Shown here: piece after piece, positions 26,607 through 36,304 of the stretch | Numbering within the stretch: position 1 is the first letter of the stretch | How the letters are laid out: the number at the start of each line of letters is the position of its first letter | DNA from: Crocosphaera chwakensis CCY0110 | Lineage (GTDB): Bacteria > Cyanobacteriota > Cyanobacteriia > Cyanobacteriales > Microcystaceae | NCBI RefSeq assembly: GCF_000169335.1 | Contig: NZ_AAXW01000007.1 | Coordinates: 1-64,000 of the forward strand | Reading direction: 5' to 3' | Length of the DNA stretch: 64,000 bases | Notes under the pieces: model-generated | The model's database searches: none | Told to the model about the DNA's origin: nothing | Seen by the model: only the letters and a program-made list of their open reading frames with translations | Program-made: the position numbers and the translations under genes

Positions 26607-27137
26607 TTATTTTTGAACTATTTTATATAAAACGTGCTTTTCTAGGGCGTGTCCTTTTGGCAAGATTGGATGATTAAATTCATCAATATATTTCATGCCA
26701 ATACGTTCCATAACCTGACGAGAACGGACATTTTGAGGAACAGTAAAAGAGACAATTTCTAATAAACCTAATTCATTAAATCCATAATTAAGAGTTGCTT
26801 TTGCTCCTTCTGTAGCATAACCTTTTCCCCAATAATCGTAAGCCAAACGCCAACCAATTTCAACACAAGGAGTAAAGAAGGCATCAAATTTAGGAATAGA
26901 TAAGCCAATAAATCCAATAAATGTATTATCCTCAATTAATTCTACCGCAAAGAAACTATATCCATCTTCTTTAAACTGTAATTTTATCCGTTCAACTAAT
27001 TGATCACTCTCTTCTTTTGATAAGCGTTTTGGCATAAATTCCATCACTCTAGGATCAGAATTTAGCTTAAAAAATGGTTCTTTATCTTCTTCTTTCCATT
27101 CCCTTAGTTTTAGTCTTGGTGTTATAATTTTAAGCAT
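26607..27137 (-). CDS. GNAT acetyltransferase, RimJ/RimL type
   Basis: A 176-residue GNAT protein. It opens TPRLKLREWKEEDKEPFFKL and has the acetyl-CoA region EIGWRLAYDYWGKGYATEGA followed by SFTVPQNVRSRQVMERIGM. This pattern is that of acetyltransferases that modify ribosomal proteins or small amines. Substrate not predictable. It stands alone, convergent with the CHAT gene. Confidence 0.9.
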   Translation of the reverse strand: MLKIITPRLKLREWKEEDKEPFFKLNSDPRVMEFMPKRLSKEESDQLVERIKLQFKEDGYSFFAVELIEDNTFIGFIGLSIPKFDAFFTPCVEIGWRLAYDYWGKGYATEGAKATLNYGFNELGLLEIVSFTVPQNVRSRQVMERIGMKYIDEFNHPILPKGHALEKHVLYKIVQK

Positions 27138-27294
27138 TTTTTCAAATTATAAAGTGATTTTAGGATAATTCAACTTTACAACTTCTATTTACGGAATATG
27201 GGTTAAAAGCACAGTCGGTAAAGGAAGTTTTTTTATAGTTTATTTGCCAATTTTAGGTTGATGTTAAACAATCTATTCTTAGTCTTGCCAAAGT

Positions 27295-28107
27295 TCAAGT
27301 CTTCTTAGACTGGGTTAGAAGTTGCAAAGGAATCTCTCGATCTTCTTGAGATTCTCCCCAAAATTGTTTAAGCGTCGGTCCATTACTAATTCTGCGATCG
27401 CGAAACAAGAAATTCCAACATTCATGAACCAAAACACGGCGACCCATTTTAGTGTACCAAGACATTCCGTATCGAGCAGCTTGATCGGGTTGAAAAAAAG
27501 ATCGCCATAAAGCTTTAGGCCGTAACTGAAGGAAAATTTCAATCAACTTGACCCACAGGAAAATACGCCACGGCTTCATGTTATAAGTTTCTAAGACTTG
27601 ATGTTTATAATCCCAGTTTCGTTGATCTAAGTCAATAATCCTACGTTCAGACGCAATTTTATAGTATTGAGTCCATCGATGGGGAGTAACATAAAGTGAC
27701 ATAATTTGGTCAGGATCATACCAAAATAATTGTTTTAAAACACGCACAAAATCGCGATCGCTTACATCCTCAAAATCCGTTACCCAAGTAACTAAAGATA
27801 GAATTCCATGCTGTCTTAATAAACGAATCGCTTCTCTATCGGTACTGATATTACTTCCTTTGCGGATTGTTTTCAAGGTAGCTTCATCGGTATTTTCCAT
27901 CCCCAATAAAAACCTTTCGACACCAGCTTGACGATAAAGATGCAAGATGTCTGCATCGCGAACAATATCATCCGCGCGAGTTGAACCAATAATAGTAATG
28001 GGTAAATTCTCAGCAATAATCGCTTCACACAATTCTCGCCAGACTTTTTTATTAACCGTGGGATTCCAGTTATCTAGTACACAGTCGCGACAAGTATCGA
28101 TATACAT
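27295..28107 (-). CDS. bchE: BchE-type radical SAM cyclase, 3' half (interrupted gene)
   Basis: Encodes the C-terminal half of a B12-binding radical SAM protein. Family blocks include LPITIIGSTRADDIVRDADI, a MENTDEATLKTIRKGS segment, SLYVTPHRWTQYYK and YNMKPWRIFLWVK, as in the anaerobic Mg-protoporphyrin IX monomethyl ester cyclase. The first 15 codons (to about base 28066) are not family-like: they belong to the inserted element. Host homology starts at NPTVNKKVW. The other half, with the cobalamin-binding domain and Fe-S cysteines, is 10.9 kb away. As it stands this half has no catalytic cluster. Confidence 0.88.
   Translation of the reverse strand: MYIDTCRDCVLDNWNPTVNKKVWRELCEAIIAENLPITIIGSTRADDIVRDADILHLYRQAGVERFLLGMENTDEATLKTIRKGSNISTDREAIRLLRQHGILSLVTWVTDFEDVSDRDFVRVLKQLFWYDPDQIMSLYVTPHRWTQYYKIASERRIIDLDQRNWDYKHQVLETYNMKPWRIFLWVKLIEIFLQLRPKALWRSFFQPDQAARYGMSWYTKMGRRVLVHECWNFLFRDRRISNGPTLKQFWGESQEDREIPLQLLTQSKKT
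28068..28084 (+). repeat. Left terminal inverted repeat of the bchE element
   Basis: AGTTATCTAGTACACAG, two bases inside the inferred edge. It matches the inverted right-end copy (AATAATCTAATACAAAG) at 13 of 17 positions, with ATCTA and TACA conserved. Likely recombinase-binding arm. Confidence 0.6.
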
Positions 28108-28319
28108 ACCTTTTGTTGTTATTTACGTTTTATACAATAAATGATTGAAGTCAAAATTCAAAAATTTATACAACATAAATTATAATACCTCATGATAACT
28201 GTAGGCTTGAAGAAATCAACACTGCATTTTTTAGTTTATGAAAGCGGAGGGGAGTGAGTACGAGTAATGAAATGATTTAACTTGGTGAAGAATGTACATC
28301 GAGGCTTGTTCAATTGTGG

Positions 28320-29582
28320 CTATTTAAAATACCAGTAAAGATTAGCAATGGTTAAATGTGAAGCGATTTGTAAATTAGATAAAGCTAAGGTTTCATGTCC
28401 CAATAAACTTGCTTGCTGACTAATATACGATTCAGCATTTTGACGTAAATTAGAGTCCATCATGAACAATAACTGATCTCGTAGAGAACCAGGATGAGAC
28501 TTTTCTTGTAAGTCTTTATAAAGTGAAAGTTCTAGGGGTTCTGAGAGGATAAGTTGGCTTTCTTGTTGACTGGCATTAGGGGGAATATCTGTCTGGCTAA
28601 AATCAGCACTTTGAAGTAATTTAAGGTCTTCAGAAGGGAGAGCCTTGATCCAATCATTTTGAGTTTGCCAGGACTCTATGACAACTAAATCATGATGACG
28701 AATTCGGCTGATTTCAGGAAACAGAAAATCAAGCTCGTCTTCAGTTTCCAAAGATTCAACGAGTTTAACTGTATCTTGACGGATCTTACCTTGAAGGGAC
28801 TCAAGGCGATCTCCGACAACGGATAATTCTCCTTGCATTTGGTAAGTTGCAATAATGGTTTGTTCTATACCCCACGCACATTCTGCTCGGCGTAGGATTC
28901 CTGGGGCGGATATTTCTTCAAGTAATTGAGGATTAGTATAGTCTGCTAAGGCTTCAAATAACATTCCCCGTGCTGCATCGATTTCAGCATTTCTACGGCT
29001 AAGATCCTGTAAGTAAAGGGCTGAACGCAAACGATCTAGTGCTTTTGTAAACAAGCCATAGGCTTTGACTAAAATTAAACGATGTTGTTCAAATTTAATA
29101 TCTTGAGCGACTTCTTCTATGAGTTGAATAATCTCTCGTCCTTGATCTTTCAAGACTTGTTTTAAATCAATAAAGCCGTTTTCGACATTTATTTCGAGTC
29201 TTTCTACAGCTTTTCTTAATTTTAGGGTGTGATAGAGATTGACAGCAGAAAGAGCAACCCCTGCGGCCACTCCTACCCCAATGACAGCAGTGGTAGCTTG
29301 CAAAACTCCTACACTAGCCTGAAGAGATTGAAGCCCTTGTTGAACTACTTGAAAACCTCTGTGGGTTTGATACATTTGTGCGCCACTGGACAGCAGTTGA
29401 ATAGGAGAAATTAGGGGGTTAAGTGGCATTCCTACCGTATTGATCAAACCTTGGGCATGAGCAACAAACTGGCCTGTAGCGACATCTCTGGCAAGTCCAA
29501 TGGGAACCCCAGAAGACATAACAGGTGCATATTTACCTGCTGCGATTCCTGCTTCAATGAGGGGAGAGAACTGAAACAACAT
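28320..29582 (-). CDS. Membrane/coiled-coil protein, partner candidate of the dynamin
   Basis: A 420-residue protein of no family I can name. Residues 1-75 are rich in small hydrophobics and glycine (SSGVPIGLARDVATGQFVA). Residues about 85-115 form a hydrophobic stretch (TTAVIGVGVAAGVALSAVNL), followed by heptad-like helices (AVERLEINVENGFIDLKQVL). The rest is helical and soluble-looking. It is encoded divergently from the dynamin-like GTPase, with 133 bases between the starts, and both are cargo of the bchE element. A membrane-anchored partner for the GTPase is my inference. No catalytic motif is visible. Confidence 0.7.
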   Translation of the reverse strand: MLFQFSPLIEAGIAAGKYAPVMSSGVPIGLARDVATGQFVAHAQGLINTVGMPLNPLISPIQLLSSGAQMYQTHRGFQVVQQGLQSLQASVGVLQATTAVIGVGVAAGVALSAVNLYHTLKLRKAVERLEINVENGFIDLKQVLKDQGREIIQLIEEVAQDIKFEQHRLILVKAYGLFTKALDRLRSALYLQDLSRRNAEIDAARGMLFEALADYTNPQLLEEISAPGILRRAECAWGIEQTIIATYQMQGELSVVGDRLESLQGKIRQDTVKLVESLETEDELDFLFPEISRIRHHDLVVIESWQTQNDWIKALPSEDLKLLQSADFSQTDIPPNASQQESQLILSEPLELSLYKDLQEKSHPGSLRDQLLFMMDSNLRQNAESYISQQASLLGHETLALSNLQIASHLTIANLYWYFK

Positions 29583-29656
29583 TTTGCTGTTTTCCTGGTG
29601 TAAAGAACTATCTGTGTCCAGATTAATGGATTAGGTTGACTAACTCATCCGTATTT

Positions 29657-29698
29657 TTTGGGAATGTTGTTGATTTTTTAGTGACATTTGGGAATGTT
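29657..29698. promoter_or_regulatory. Direct repeat TTTGGGAATGTT x2 in the divergent promoter
   Basis: Two identical 12-base copies start exactly 30 bases apart (29657 and 29687) in the short gap between the two divergent cargo genes. Spacing of about three helical turns places both on one DNA face, as in a tandem operator. No regulator is identifiable. Confidence 0.5.
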
Positions 29699-29715
29699 AA
29701 ATTCAGACCCCTTTG

Positions 29716-32325
29716 ATGAAGCTAAAATCTATGAATATGTCCTTAATGAGTTCAAAAGTTGACAGTTTAATATCACAGTTAACAGGTCGAAAGTTAGAAA
29801 CACAAAATATTAGCCACCCGGTGATTTTTCTGACTTCTGTTTTAGCGGTTTTAAATGGGGTAATTTGTGCCGATGGAATAGTAGCAGAGAAGGAGAAAGA
29901 AAAATTAGAAATAACTCTTCAGTGTTTATGCTCTCATGCAGATAATCTTTATGAATTAGCAGAAATTATTAGTAAAAATATTCAACAAGAGAAACTTTAT
30001 TCTGTCAATAATATAATTACTCTTACAGAATCTTTATCAGAATCAGAAAAGCTACTTCTTCTCAGTTTAGGCTACGAAATATCAGTTTCCGATGGGAAAA
30101 TTGATATAAGTGAGCAGAAATACCTGAAGCACATTGCTTTTGTTCTTGAGATTGAAAGTCAATATCAAAAGGCACTTGAAGCAATATTAACTAATCAAGA
30201 AAATGTTGAACCAGATATTTTAGCTGATTTACACTCCTTATTAGATCCTTGTCGTTTTCGAGAACTTGACAAAATCTTTGTTTTGGCTGCTCAACAGATT
30301 TGTGAACAATTACCCCAATTAGAAAAACAGAATATTAATAAGTTTGATAATCAGGATAATATCTCTCCTCCTAAAGCAAGTATTTCCTATCAAGAATTAG
30401 AAAATTTCCAAATCCATCGACAACAGCTAGAAGTATTATTCAATCAAGTATCTTCAATTTTGAAAGATAGCCACGAAAAGGGATTATTGACTGAGACGTT
30501 AATAAAAGATATGGAAAAAGTTTCTCAATCTCTGAAATCACAACAGTTCAGAGTGGCGGTTATTGGAGATTTTAGTCAAGGAAAATCAACCCTGTTAAAC
30601 GCGCTATTAGGAGAAGAAATTCAACCCACTAGAGCCATCCCTTGTAGTGGAACAGTGAGTCTTTTAAAATATGGAGAGCAAAAACGAGTTATCTGTCACT
30701 ATCAAAATGGTACAGAAGAAGAAATTCCTTTTGAAGAATATGAGGATAAAGTCACTATTGACTATGAGGTTGCATTAGAACAATGTGATATCAATCAACA
30801 ACTAATAGAAAACCCTATCAAAGAAGTTATCTTCGAGCATCCCAATTTAGCTTTGTGTAAAAATGGGGTAATAATTATTGATTCTCCAGGGTTAAATGAA
30901 CATCCTGACCGTACTGCTATAACTAAGCAAATTCTCGAAGATACGGATGCCATTATTTTTCTAACGGATGCTTCTCGTCCCCTAACTCAAAGAGAAAAAG
31001 AAGTTCTTCAAGAGTTAAAACAATTTTTAAATGGAGACAACTCAGAAGTTTCTGCTGAAAATATTTTTCTTGTGGTTAATAAATGGGATCTCTTGCGAAG
31101 AGAAAAGGATCGTCAACAAGTTAAAGAACGAATTGAAAATATTGTTTTTAGTCCACCCGCCTTAATAAGTGGAGATAATCGAGTTCATTTTTTATCTGCT
31201 CAAGAAGCTTTAGATTCTATTATTAATCAAGCTGAGAGTGAGTATTTAAGAGAATTTCAATGCTTTGCTCAAACCTTAGAAAAATTTATGAGTGAAGAAA
31301 GAGGTTATTTAGTAATTAAAAAATATCTCCATGAATTGAAGTTAGTAATTCAGCGATGTATAGCCGATTTAACAGAATATCAAAGCTTCCTCAACAATGA
31401 AGTTACCCTTTCTGAAAAAGCTAAACAAGAGATTATAGAACAAATAGGAGAAGCTACGGGGTATGATATACAATTTCAGAAAAAAATGGAGCAATTATTA
31501 AGCGAAGCAAGCGTCCAAACCAAAGAGTCTTTCAATCGATGGTTAGAAGGGTTAAGTCATCGGCTATATCAGAAAAAATCATCATGGACATCTGAGTATT
31601 CGCATTTATGGAATCAAAACAAACTAGCTAAAGACTATACTAATCAATGTGTAGCTTGTTTGAAAAAAGATATAGATACATGGGTAGATAATGATTTAGT
31701 AAAAAACATTTTGTTACCAAAAATTGAAATATTAGAGGAATTTATAACAAGAAAAATGACTATCATTGATCAAAATTTACAGTCAATAGACAAAAAAAAT
31801 AACCTAACACTTAGCAAAAAAGTTTCTCAGTTGATTAAGGCTGTTCAAGTAGATATCACAGGAGGAGGAGGAGTCTTGTTTGGTGGATTAGGAGGAGGTG
31901 CTGTTGCACTGGGATTATTAGCTTTTACCGGGGTAGGATTTATTGGAATAATTATAGCTGCAATATTATCATGGATTGCTAGTTCTTTCGGGCTAGGTTT
32001 ATTAGATGTCGATAATATTCATGATACCATAAAAAATAAAGTAATAGAAGAAACGATTCAACAGATTGAAAAATCTCAAAAGCCAATTGAAAAAGATTTA
32101 GACGAATTTATTGCTACTATTTTAAAATCAATTTTAACAAAGGCAAAAGAAGGCATAGATCAAATTATTATATGTTGCGAGGATTTCTTGAAGAAACAAG
32201 AAAAAATACATCAGGAAAATCTTGAAAAACATTATAAAGACAAGAATTTGATTAGCCAAAAGCATCAAGAATTAAATCAGCTATGTGCTATAATTGATGT
32301 CTTTTTAACAGAACGAGTTAGTTAG
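29716..32325 (+). CDS. TerB-dynamin-like GTPase
   Basis: An 869-residue protein. The N-terminal part (about 35-165) is TerB-like, with two acidic helical motifs (VICADGIVAEKEKEKLE and EISVSDGKIDISEQKYL). A dynamin-type GTPase domain follows: G1 GDFSQGKSTLLNALLG, G3 IIDSPGLNEHPD, G4 VVNKWDLL. Long helices and a glycine-rich membrane hairpin near residues 715-765 (LLAFTGVGFIGIIIAAILSW) complete it. Bacterial dynamins remodel membranes, and some contribute to phage tolerance. The ATG one codon after a TTG is taken as the start. It is cargo of the bchE element. Confidence 0.88.
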   Translation: MKLKSMNMSLMSSKVDSLISQLTGRKLETQNISHPVIFLTSVLAVLNGVICADGIVAEKEKEKLEITLQCLCSHADNLYELAEIISKNIQQEKLYSVNNIITLTESLSESEKLLLLSLGYEISVSDGKIDISEQKYLKHIAFVLEIESQYQKALEAILTNQENVEPDILADLHSLLDPCRFRELDKIFVLAAQQICEQLPQLEKQNINKFDNQDNISPPKASISYQELENFQIHRQQLEVLFNQVSSILKDSHEKGLLTETLIKDMEKVSQSLKSQQFRVAVIGDFSQGKSTLLNALLGEEIQPTRAIPCSGTVSLLKYGEQKRVICHYQNGTEEEIPFEEYEDKVTIDYEVALEQCDINQQLIENPIKEVIFEHPNLALCKNGVIIIDSPGLNEHPDRTAITKQILEDTDAIIFLTDASRPLTQREKEVLQELKQFLNGDNSEVSAENIFLVVNKWDLLRREKDRQQVKERIENIVFSPPALISGDNRVHFLSAQEALDSIINQAESEYLREFQCFAQTLEKFMSEERGYLVIKKYLHELKLVIQRCIADLTEYQSFLNNEVTLSEKAKQEIIEQIGEATGYDIQFQKKMEQLLSEASVQTKESFNRWLEGLSHRLYQKKSSWTSEYSHLWNQNKLAKDYTNQCVACLKKDIDTWVDNDLVKNILLPKIEILEEFITRKMTIIDQNLQSIDKKNNLTLSKKVSQLIKAVQVDITGGGGVLFGGLGGGAVALGLLAFTGVGFIGIIIAAILSWIASSFGLGLLDVDNIHDTIKNKVIEETIQQIEKSQKPIEKDLDEFIATILKSILTKAKEGIDQIIICCEDFLKKQEKIHQENLEKHYKDKNLISQKHQELNQLCAIIDVFLTERVS

Positions 32326-32388
32326 GAGACTTCTATTCAGAATCGTTTTATGAAATATTCAAAAGAGATAGTGAGATATTGACTGAAC

Positions 32389-33693
32389 TTAACTATTGAA
32401 GAATGCTCCAACTACAGGATTAAACTGCACCTGACAAACTCCCGTTTGTCCATTTCTATTTTTAGCTACATTAATTTCCATAATTCCCTTATCATCAGTC
32501 TCAGGATTATAATACTCATCCCGATACAAAAGTAATCCTAAATCCATATCCTGTTCAATATCCCCAGAGTCTTTTATATCACTCATAAACGGACGTTTGT
32601 TAGCTTGTCCTTCCACGCCTCTGTTAATTTGTGCCAAGGCAAGAAACGGACAATCAAACTCCTTAGCCATATCCTTAAATGCCCCTGAAAACTTACCCAC
32701 CGCTTGCGCTCTATTCCCTGCTGCTCTATCCCCTAGCTTTTGAATATAATCCATCACCACTAACCCAATAATTCCCCTTTCTGCTTTAATTCGACGCAGG
32801 ACAGAGCGCATTCTTGAAGGGGTTAATGTTAAGCTAGGAGTATCATCAATAATAATCGGTAACTCACTCAGTATTCCTAATCCTTTAACCAAAGAATCAT
32901 ATTCATCCTGATAGATTTCATTCCGCATTAATCGTGATGAATCTATCCCTGAATGTATGGCTAGAAAGCGTTTCGTTAACTGAGTTTTAGACATCTCGGC
33001 TGAGAAGAAAACCACAGGAACTTTGTAAGTCAGAGCAACATGATTAGCTAAATAAATAGAAAACCAAGTCTTACCCATTGAAGCACGACCAGCAATAATA
33101 ATTAAATCCTTTCTGGTTAATCCTCCTGTTAACTTATCTAAGTCAGCTAACCCAGTAGAATAAGCAGGACTTTTCCCTTCTTCCAACTCATTGAAAACGT
33201 CCCTCAGACAGTCATGAATCGGTTGAGGTTGAAAAGGATCTTTTTCGTCAACTGTGACCTTAAATAACTTTTCTTCTGACTGTTCTAAAACATCCGGTAA
33301 TTCCGTTACCGTATCATAGCCTAATTCTTCAATCTCACGGGCTGCATTAATCAGCAAACGGCGTTGATACTTATCAACCACTAAAGTAGCATAACGGTCT
33401 ATATTAACCGCAGAAACCGTCCTATCAAGTAACTGAGTTAACTTATTTTCTCCCCCTACTTTGGTAAAGAGTTTATGGTCTTTTAACCAACTCTTGACTG
33501 TCATAAAATCACAGGGTTCGTCTTTATGGTAAAGGTCTAAAGCAGCTTGATAAATTTGTTGATGAGCCATTACATAAAAAGCTTCAGGGGGTAACATATC
33601 AGCCACTCTACTTATGGCATTAGAATCTAAGAGTATGCCTCCTAAAATGCTTTCTTCTGCTTCGATATTCTGAGGGGGAATGTTATTAGTCAT
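32389..33693 (-). CDS. DnaB-like replicative helicase, element-encoded
   Basis: A 434-residue DnaB-family helicase. The N-terminal domain begins PPQNIEAEESILGGILLDSN. The RecA-like domain has Walker A GRASMGKTWFSIYLA, Walker B GLVVMDYIQKL, the AQINRGVE motif and the arginine-finger region KNRNGQTGVCQVQF. It differs from host DnaB in details such as GRASMGKTW for the usual GRPSMGKT. It is the last gene of the recombinase operon, two bases after the DUF6262 gene. That suggests it serves replication of the excised element rather than the chromosome. No intein is present. Confidence 0.9.
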   Translation of the reverse strand: MTNNIPPQNIEAEESILGGILLDSNAISRVADMLPPEAFYVMAHQQIYQAALDLYHKDEPCDFMTVKSWLKDHKLFTKVGGENKLTQLLDRTVSAVNIDRYATLVVDKYQRRLLINAAREIEELGYDTVTELPDVLEQSEEKLFKVTVDEKDPFQPQPIHDCLRDVFNELEEGKSPAYSTGLADLDKLTGGLTRKDLIIIAGRASMGKTWFSIYLANHVALTYKVPVVFFSAEMSKTQLTKRFLAIHSGIDSSRLMRNEIYQDEYDSLVKGLGILSELPIIIDDTPSLTLTPSRMRSVLRRIKAERGIIGLVVMDYIQKLGDRAAGNRAQAVGKFSGAFKDMAKEFDCPFLALAQINRGVEGQANKRPFMSDIKDSGDIEQDMDLGLLLYRDEYYNPETDDKGIMEINVAKNRNGQTGVCQVQFNPVVGAFFNS

Positions 33694-33695
33694 GA

Positions 33696-34523
33696 TTATT
33701 TATCCTTGAATAAGTTACTGAGTTTAGCTAAGTCTTTTGATGAGAGAGTTTTCTTCTCTTCATCCTCTTGAGAATGGTAAATTTGAGGTTTGGGAGTGGG
33801 AGAAGAAGGAACAGAAGTAGGTTCAGGTTTAATCCAACCCTCTTTAATGGCTTTATTTAATAGTCCGCCAGGATTATCAACTTCACTCTTATCTAATTGA
33901 TGTTTAACTGCTTCTACAGCAGCTAATACGGTATCTTCAGAAGCTCCTTTAATGGTTTTAGTTAGGGTAGTATTGAGGGAGATTCCTAATTCATCTAATT
34001 GAGTTTTAATACTGTCATTAATCTGAGCTTTGGCTTTGCTGGTAATGGGTATGACTTCCGCTTTAGGAGGCTCTTTAAGACGAGATTCAAGGGTCACAAT
34101 CAGGTCTTTTTGTCTCTCAACTTGCTCTTGTAAAGTATGAACCCGATAAACTTGTCCTGCTAAGGCTTCATTTTTCCGTTTTAGTTCCTTATTTTCCTCT
34201 TCTAATTGTTGAATCCGTTTCTTGAGACGACCCACCATTTGAGAATGGGTTTTCGCATTAACAGGAGGTTGATTAACCTGATGACTTGGCATCTTCCTTT
34301 GTTGTGAACGTAGCTGTTGGATGCGTTCTTTGAGTTCAGGATATTTGTATAGATAAGGAACACTAACATTGGCTTCTCTAGCAATGGCTTGAAAGCTGAT
34401 TTTTGCCCCTGTTTTGAGTAACCTTTCGATAGCTTTATTGACCTTATCTAAGGTTTCTTGTTTTCGGGCTTCTTGTGTGGCTTTGAGGGTTTTAATTCTT
34501 TCCTCTTTGGTTTTTTTGCTCAT
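33696..34523 (-). CDS. DUF6262/TnpC-like HTH coiled-coil protein
   Basis: A 275-residue protein. A basic N-terminal helix and a helix-turn-helix-like segment (KISFQAIAREANVSVPYLYK) are followed by a long leucine-rich coiled coil (RLKKRIQQLEEENKELKRKN) and a low-complexity tail. The N-terminal 90 residues match the DUF6262 type found beside Tn554-like recombinases (TnpC), which influences insertion orientation and efficiency. TnpC of Tn554 is about 125 residues, so this version carries an extra C-terminal domain. Its start overlaps the preceding recombinase by 4 bases. Confidence 0.8.
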   Translation of the reverse strand: MSKKTKEERIKTLKATQEARKQETLDKVNKAIERLLKTGAKISFQAIAREANVSVPYLYKYPELKERIQQLRSQQRKMPSHQVNQPPVNAKTHSQMVGRLKKRIQQLEEENKELKRKNEALAGQVYRVHTLQEQVERQKDLIVTLESRLKEPPKAEVIPITSKAKAQINDSIKTQLDELGISLNTTLTKTIKGASEDTVLAAVEAVKHQLDKSEVDNPGGLLNKAIKEGWIKPEPTSVPSSPTPKPQIYHSQEDEEKKTLSSKDLAKLSNLFKDK

Positions 34524-36304
34524 GCTGCCTCCTGTAAACTAGCGATGATTTTGTCGAGTTGGTCAGCTTGTCTGCTAAATTGTTCAACTAATACGTCTTG
34601 ACCACTGGTTAAGGCTTTGGCTTCTTTATTTCTTAGTTCATCACGAACTTTGAGATATTGAGGAAGCTTTTCAGGAACAGCGACAAAAGATTGACAGGTA
34701 TAACAAGCTCTGAACTTATCACAACGTTGGTCTAAATCAAGTCCACAATAACCATAAATGGGGGTATTAATGTGATTACCAGACAGTTCTAATTGATGAG
34801 AAACTGGATTTTCCCAAAAGCTTTTTGGCATTGATTCGTAATACAATGGTTGACCATCAGCATTAAATAAAGCCTGTTGTATATGCCCTGCTTCTTTTTC
34901 AATTAGTTCACAACTAACCTGTGTGTAATAAGTGCTAGTCGTTGCTAATCTTTGATGGCCTGCCCAAACACTTACTACTGCTAAATCATGCCCTTGATTA
35001 AAGAGTTGAGTTAACCGAGTGGGTCTTACTAACTTGGTACTAAATGATGCTAATTCTCCATTTTCATCTCTAATATTGAGATTATTAATTAGACAAACTA
35101 TCGCTTTTTGTAATGGAGTTCCATGTTGGGGAATGACCTTTTTAACAGGTTTAAGTTTAGGATGATTAATGTCAGATTGAGAAAGATTATGATAATGACA
35201 AAATAAATATTTCCAATCAGCCCCCCATAAACTATTAATGTATTCAATTTGCTCTTGAATTACTTTGGCTATGGTGCGAGTAACAGGGATTTCATGGTAA
35301 TCATTGGTCTTTTTTCTTTTCCAGACTAACTTCCAATGCTGTCCTTCTTGAATTAAACAATCTTTCTTTAATAAAGCTAATTCATTGGGACGCATTGCCG
35401 TGAAAAAAGCAACAAACCACATTCGGGCTATGGGTTCGGGTAGTTTATGTAAATTAGCTTCTATTTGTTCTCTAACGACATCTGATATAGGGTCAGGATT
35501 ACCTTTAATTACTTTTGGGTAATCTTCATCTCGAATAATGTCTTGGTTAATGGTGAACCAACCATGAACATTGCCAACTCTAAAGAAATCTCTTAACGTC
35601 CATAATCTATTTCTTAGTCCATCACATCCTGTTTTTTGGCTACTTAAAAAATCAAGAATTACACTGCGATTTATGTCATTAAATGTTAGATTTTTATTAT
35701 TAAGATATCTGCTAAAAGCTCTCAATCCCATAATATGTTTATCAACAGTACCAGAAGGTTTATTAAGTTTGCAGAGATGATAAGCATATTGTTTAACCAG
35801 TGTTCTAAAGCATTCCAACTTGATAGACTGAAAATTAACAATAAATCTACTATTTTTTGTTGTACAACAAGGATTAATCGCTCTTAAGTCCCATTTATTA
35901 TCTTCAAACCTAAAAGGCTGTACAATAGAATTTTGCTGACCATAGCGAGATAGATTACTCTGAGTTAAATCAATTGAATCAAAACACAGATGCCCACAGC
36001 TTTTGCATCGAAACTGCTTTTTTCCCTGTGTTATTGTAAAATAACTCATTTCCTCTTCCTGGCATTTTGGGCAAATAAAATGAGGAACTTTATAACCTAC
36101 ATACCAAATTGTATGGGTATCTACATCAGTCATTGATTGAAGGTTGATATCAATAGATTCACTAAATTTTTTAAAACAACAAAAACACTTGAATAGTCTC
36201 TTTTTCTTCTGATTACTACCGTGTAGCCTTAATTTACTGTTTTTACAATGGGGACAAATAAATTCTCTTTGATAATCTTTTTCCCAATTAATCTTACTCA
36301 TCAA
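34520..36304 (-). CDS. Tyrosine recombinase with N-terminal zinc ribbons (TnpB-like)
   Basis: A 594-residue protein. Two cysteine-rich ribbons lie at the N-terminus (CPHCKNSKLRLHG; CPKCQEEEMSYF with CKSCGHLC). Then come a SAM-like core-binding domain, the catalytic domain and a C-terminal Cys cluster (CDKFRACYTCQSF). Catalytic residues visible are Arg in FTAMRPNELALL, Arg in LVRPTRLTQLF, His in WAGHQRLATTS and the Tyr nucleophile in TYYTQVS. The first His of the usual HxxR box appears to be Lys. Size and order match TnpB of Tn554. It is third in a three-recombinase operon. Confidence 0.85.
   Translation of the reverse strand: MMSKINWEKDYQREFICPHCKNSKLRLHGSNQKKKRLFKCFCCFKKFSESIDINLQSMTDVDTHTIWYVGYKVPHFICPKCQEEEMSYFTITQGKKQFRCKSCGHLCFDSIDLTQSNLSRYGQQNSIVQPFRFEDNKWDLRAINPCCTTKNSRFIVNFQSIKLECFRTLVKQYAYHLCKLNKPSGTVDKHIMGLRAFSRYLNNKNLTFNDINRSVILDFLSSQKTGCDGLRNRLWTLRDFFRVGNVHGWFTINQDIIRDEDYPKVIKGNPDPISDVVREQIEANLHKLPEPIARMWFVAFFTAMRPNELALLKKDCLIQEGQHWKLVWKRKKTNDYHEIPVTRTIAKVIQEQIEYINSLWGADWKYLFCHYHNLSQSDINHPKLKPVKKVIPQHGTPLQKAIVCLINNLNIRDENGELASFSTKLVRPTRLTQLFNQGHDLAVVSVWAGHQRLATTSTYYTQVSCELIEKEAGHIQQALFNADGQPLYYESMPKSFWENPVSHQLELSGNHINTPIYGYCGLDLDQRCDKFRACYTCQSFVAVPEKLPQYLKVRDELRNKEAKALTSGQDVLVEQFSRQADQLDKIIASLQEAA

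Noticed and set aside
27295..28107. The 3' bchE frame as a complete small radical SAM gene with its own start
   Set aside because: Its first 15 codons belong to the element, and the Fe-S cysteine motif and cobalamin-binding domain are missing; the matching half is at 38821-39678.
32389..33693. DnaB-like gene as the host replicative helicase
   Set aside because: It is the last gene of the recombinase operon inside the bchE element, so an element-encoded copy is more likely.
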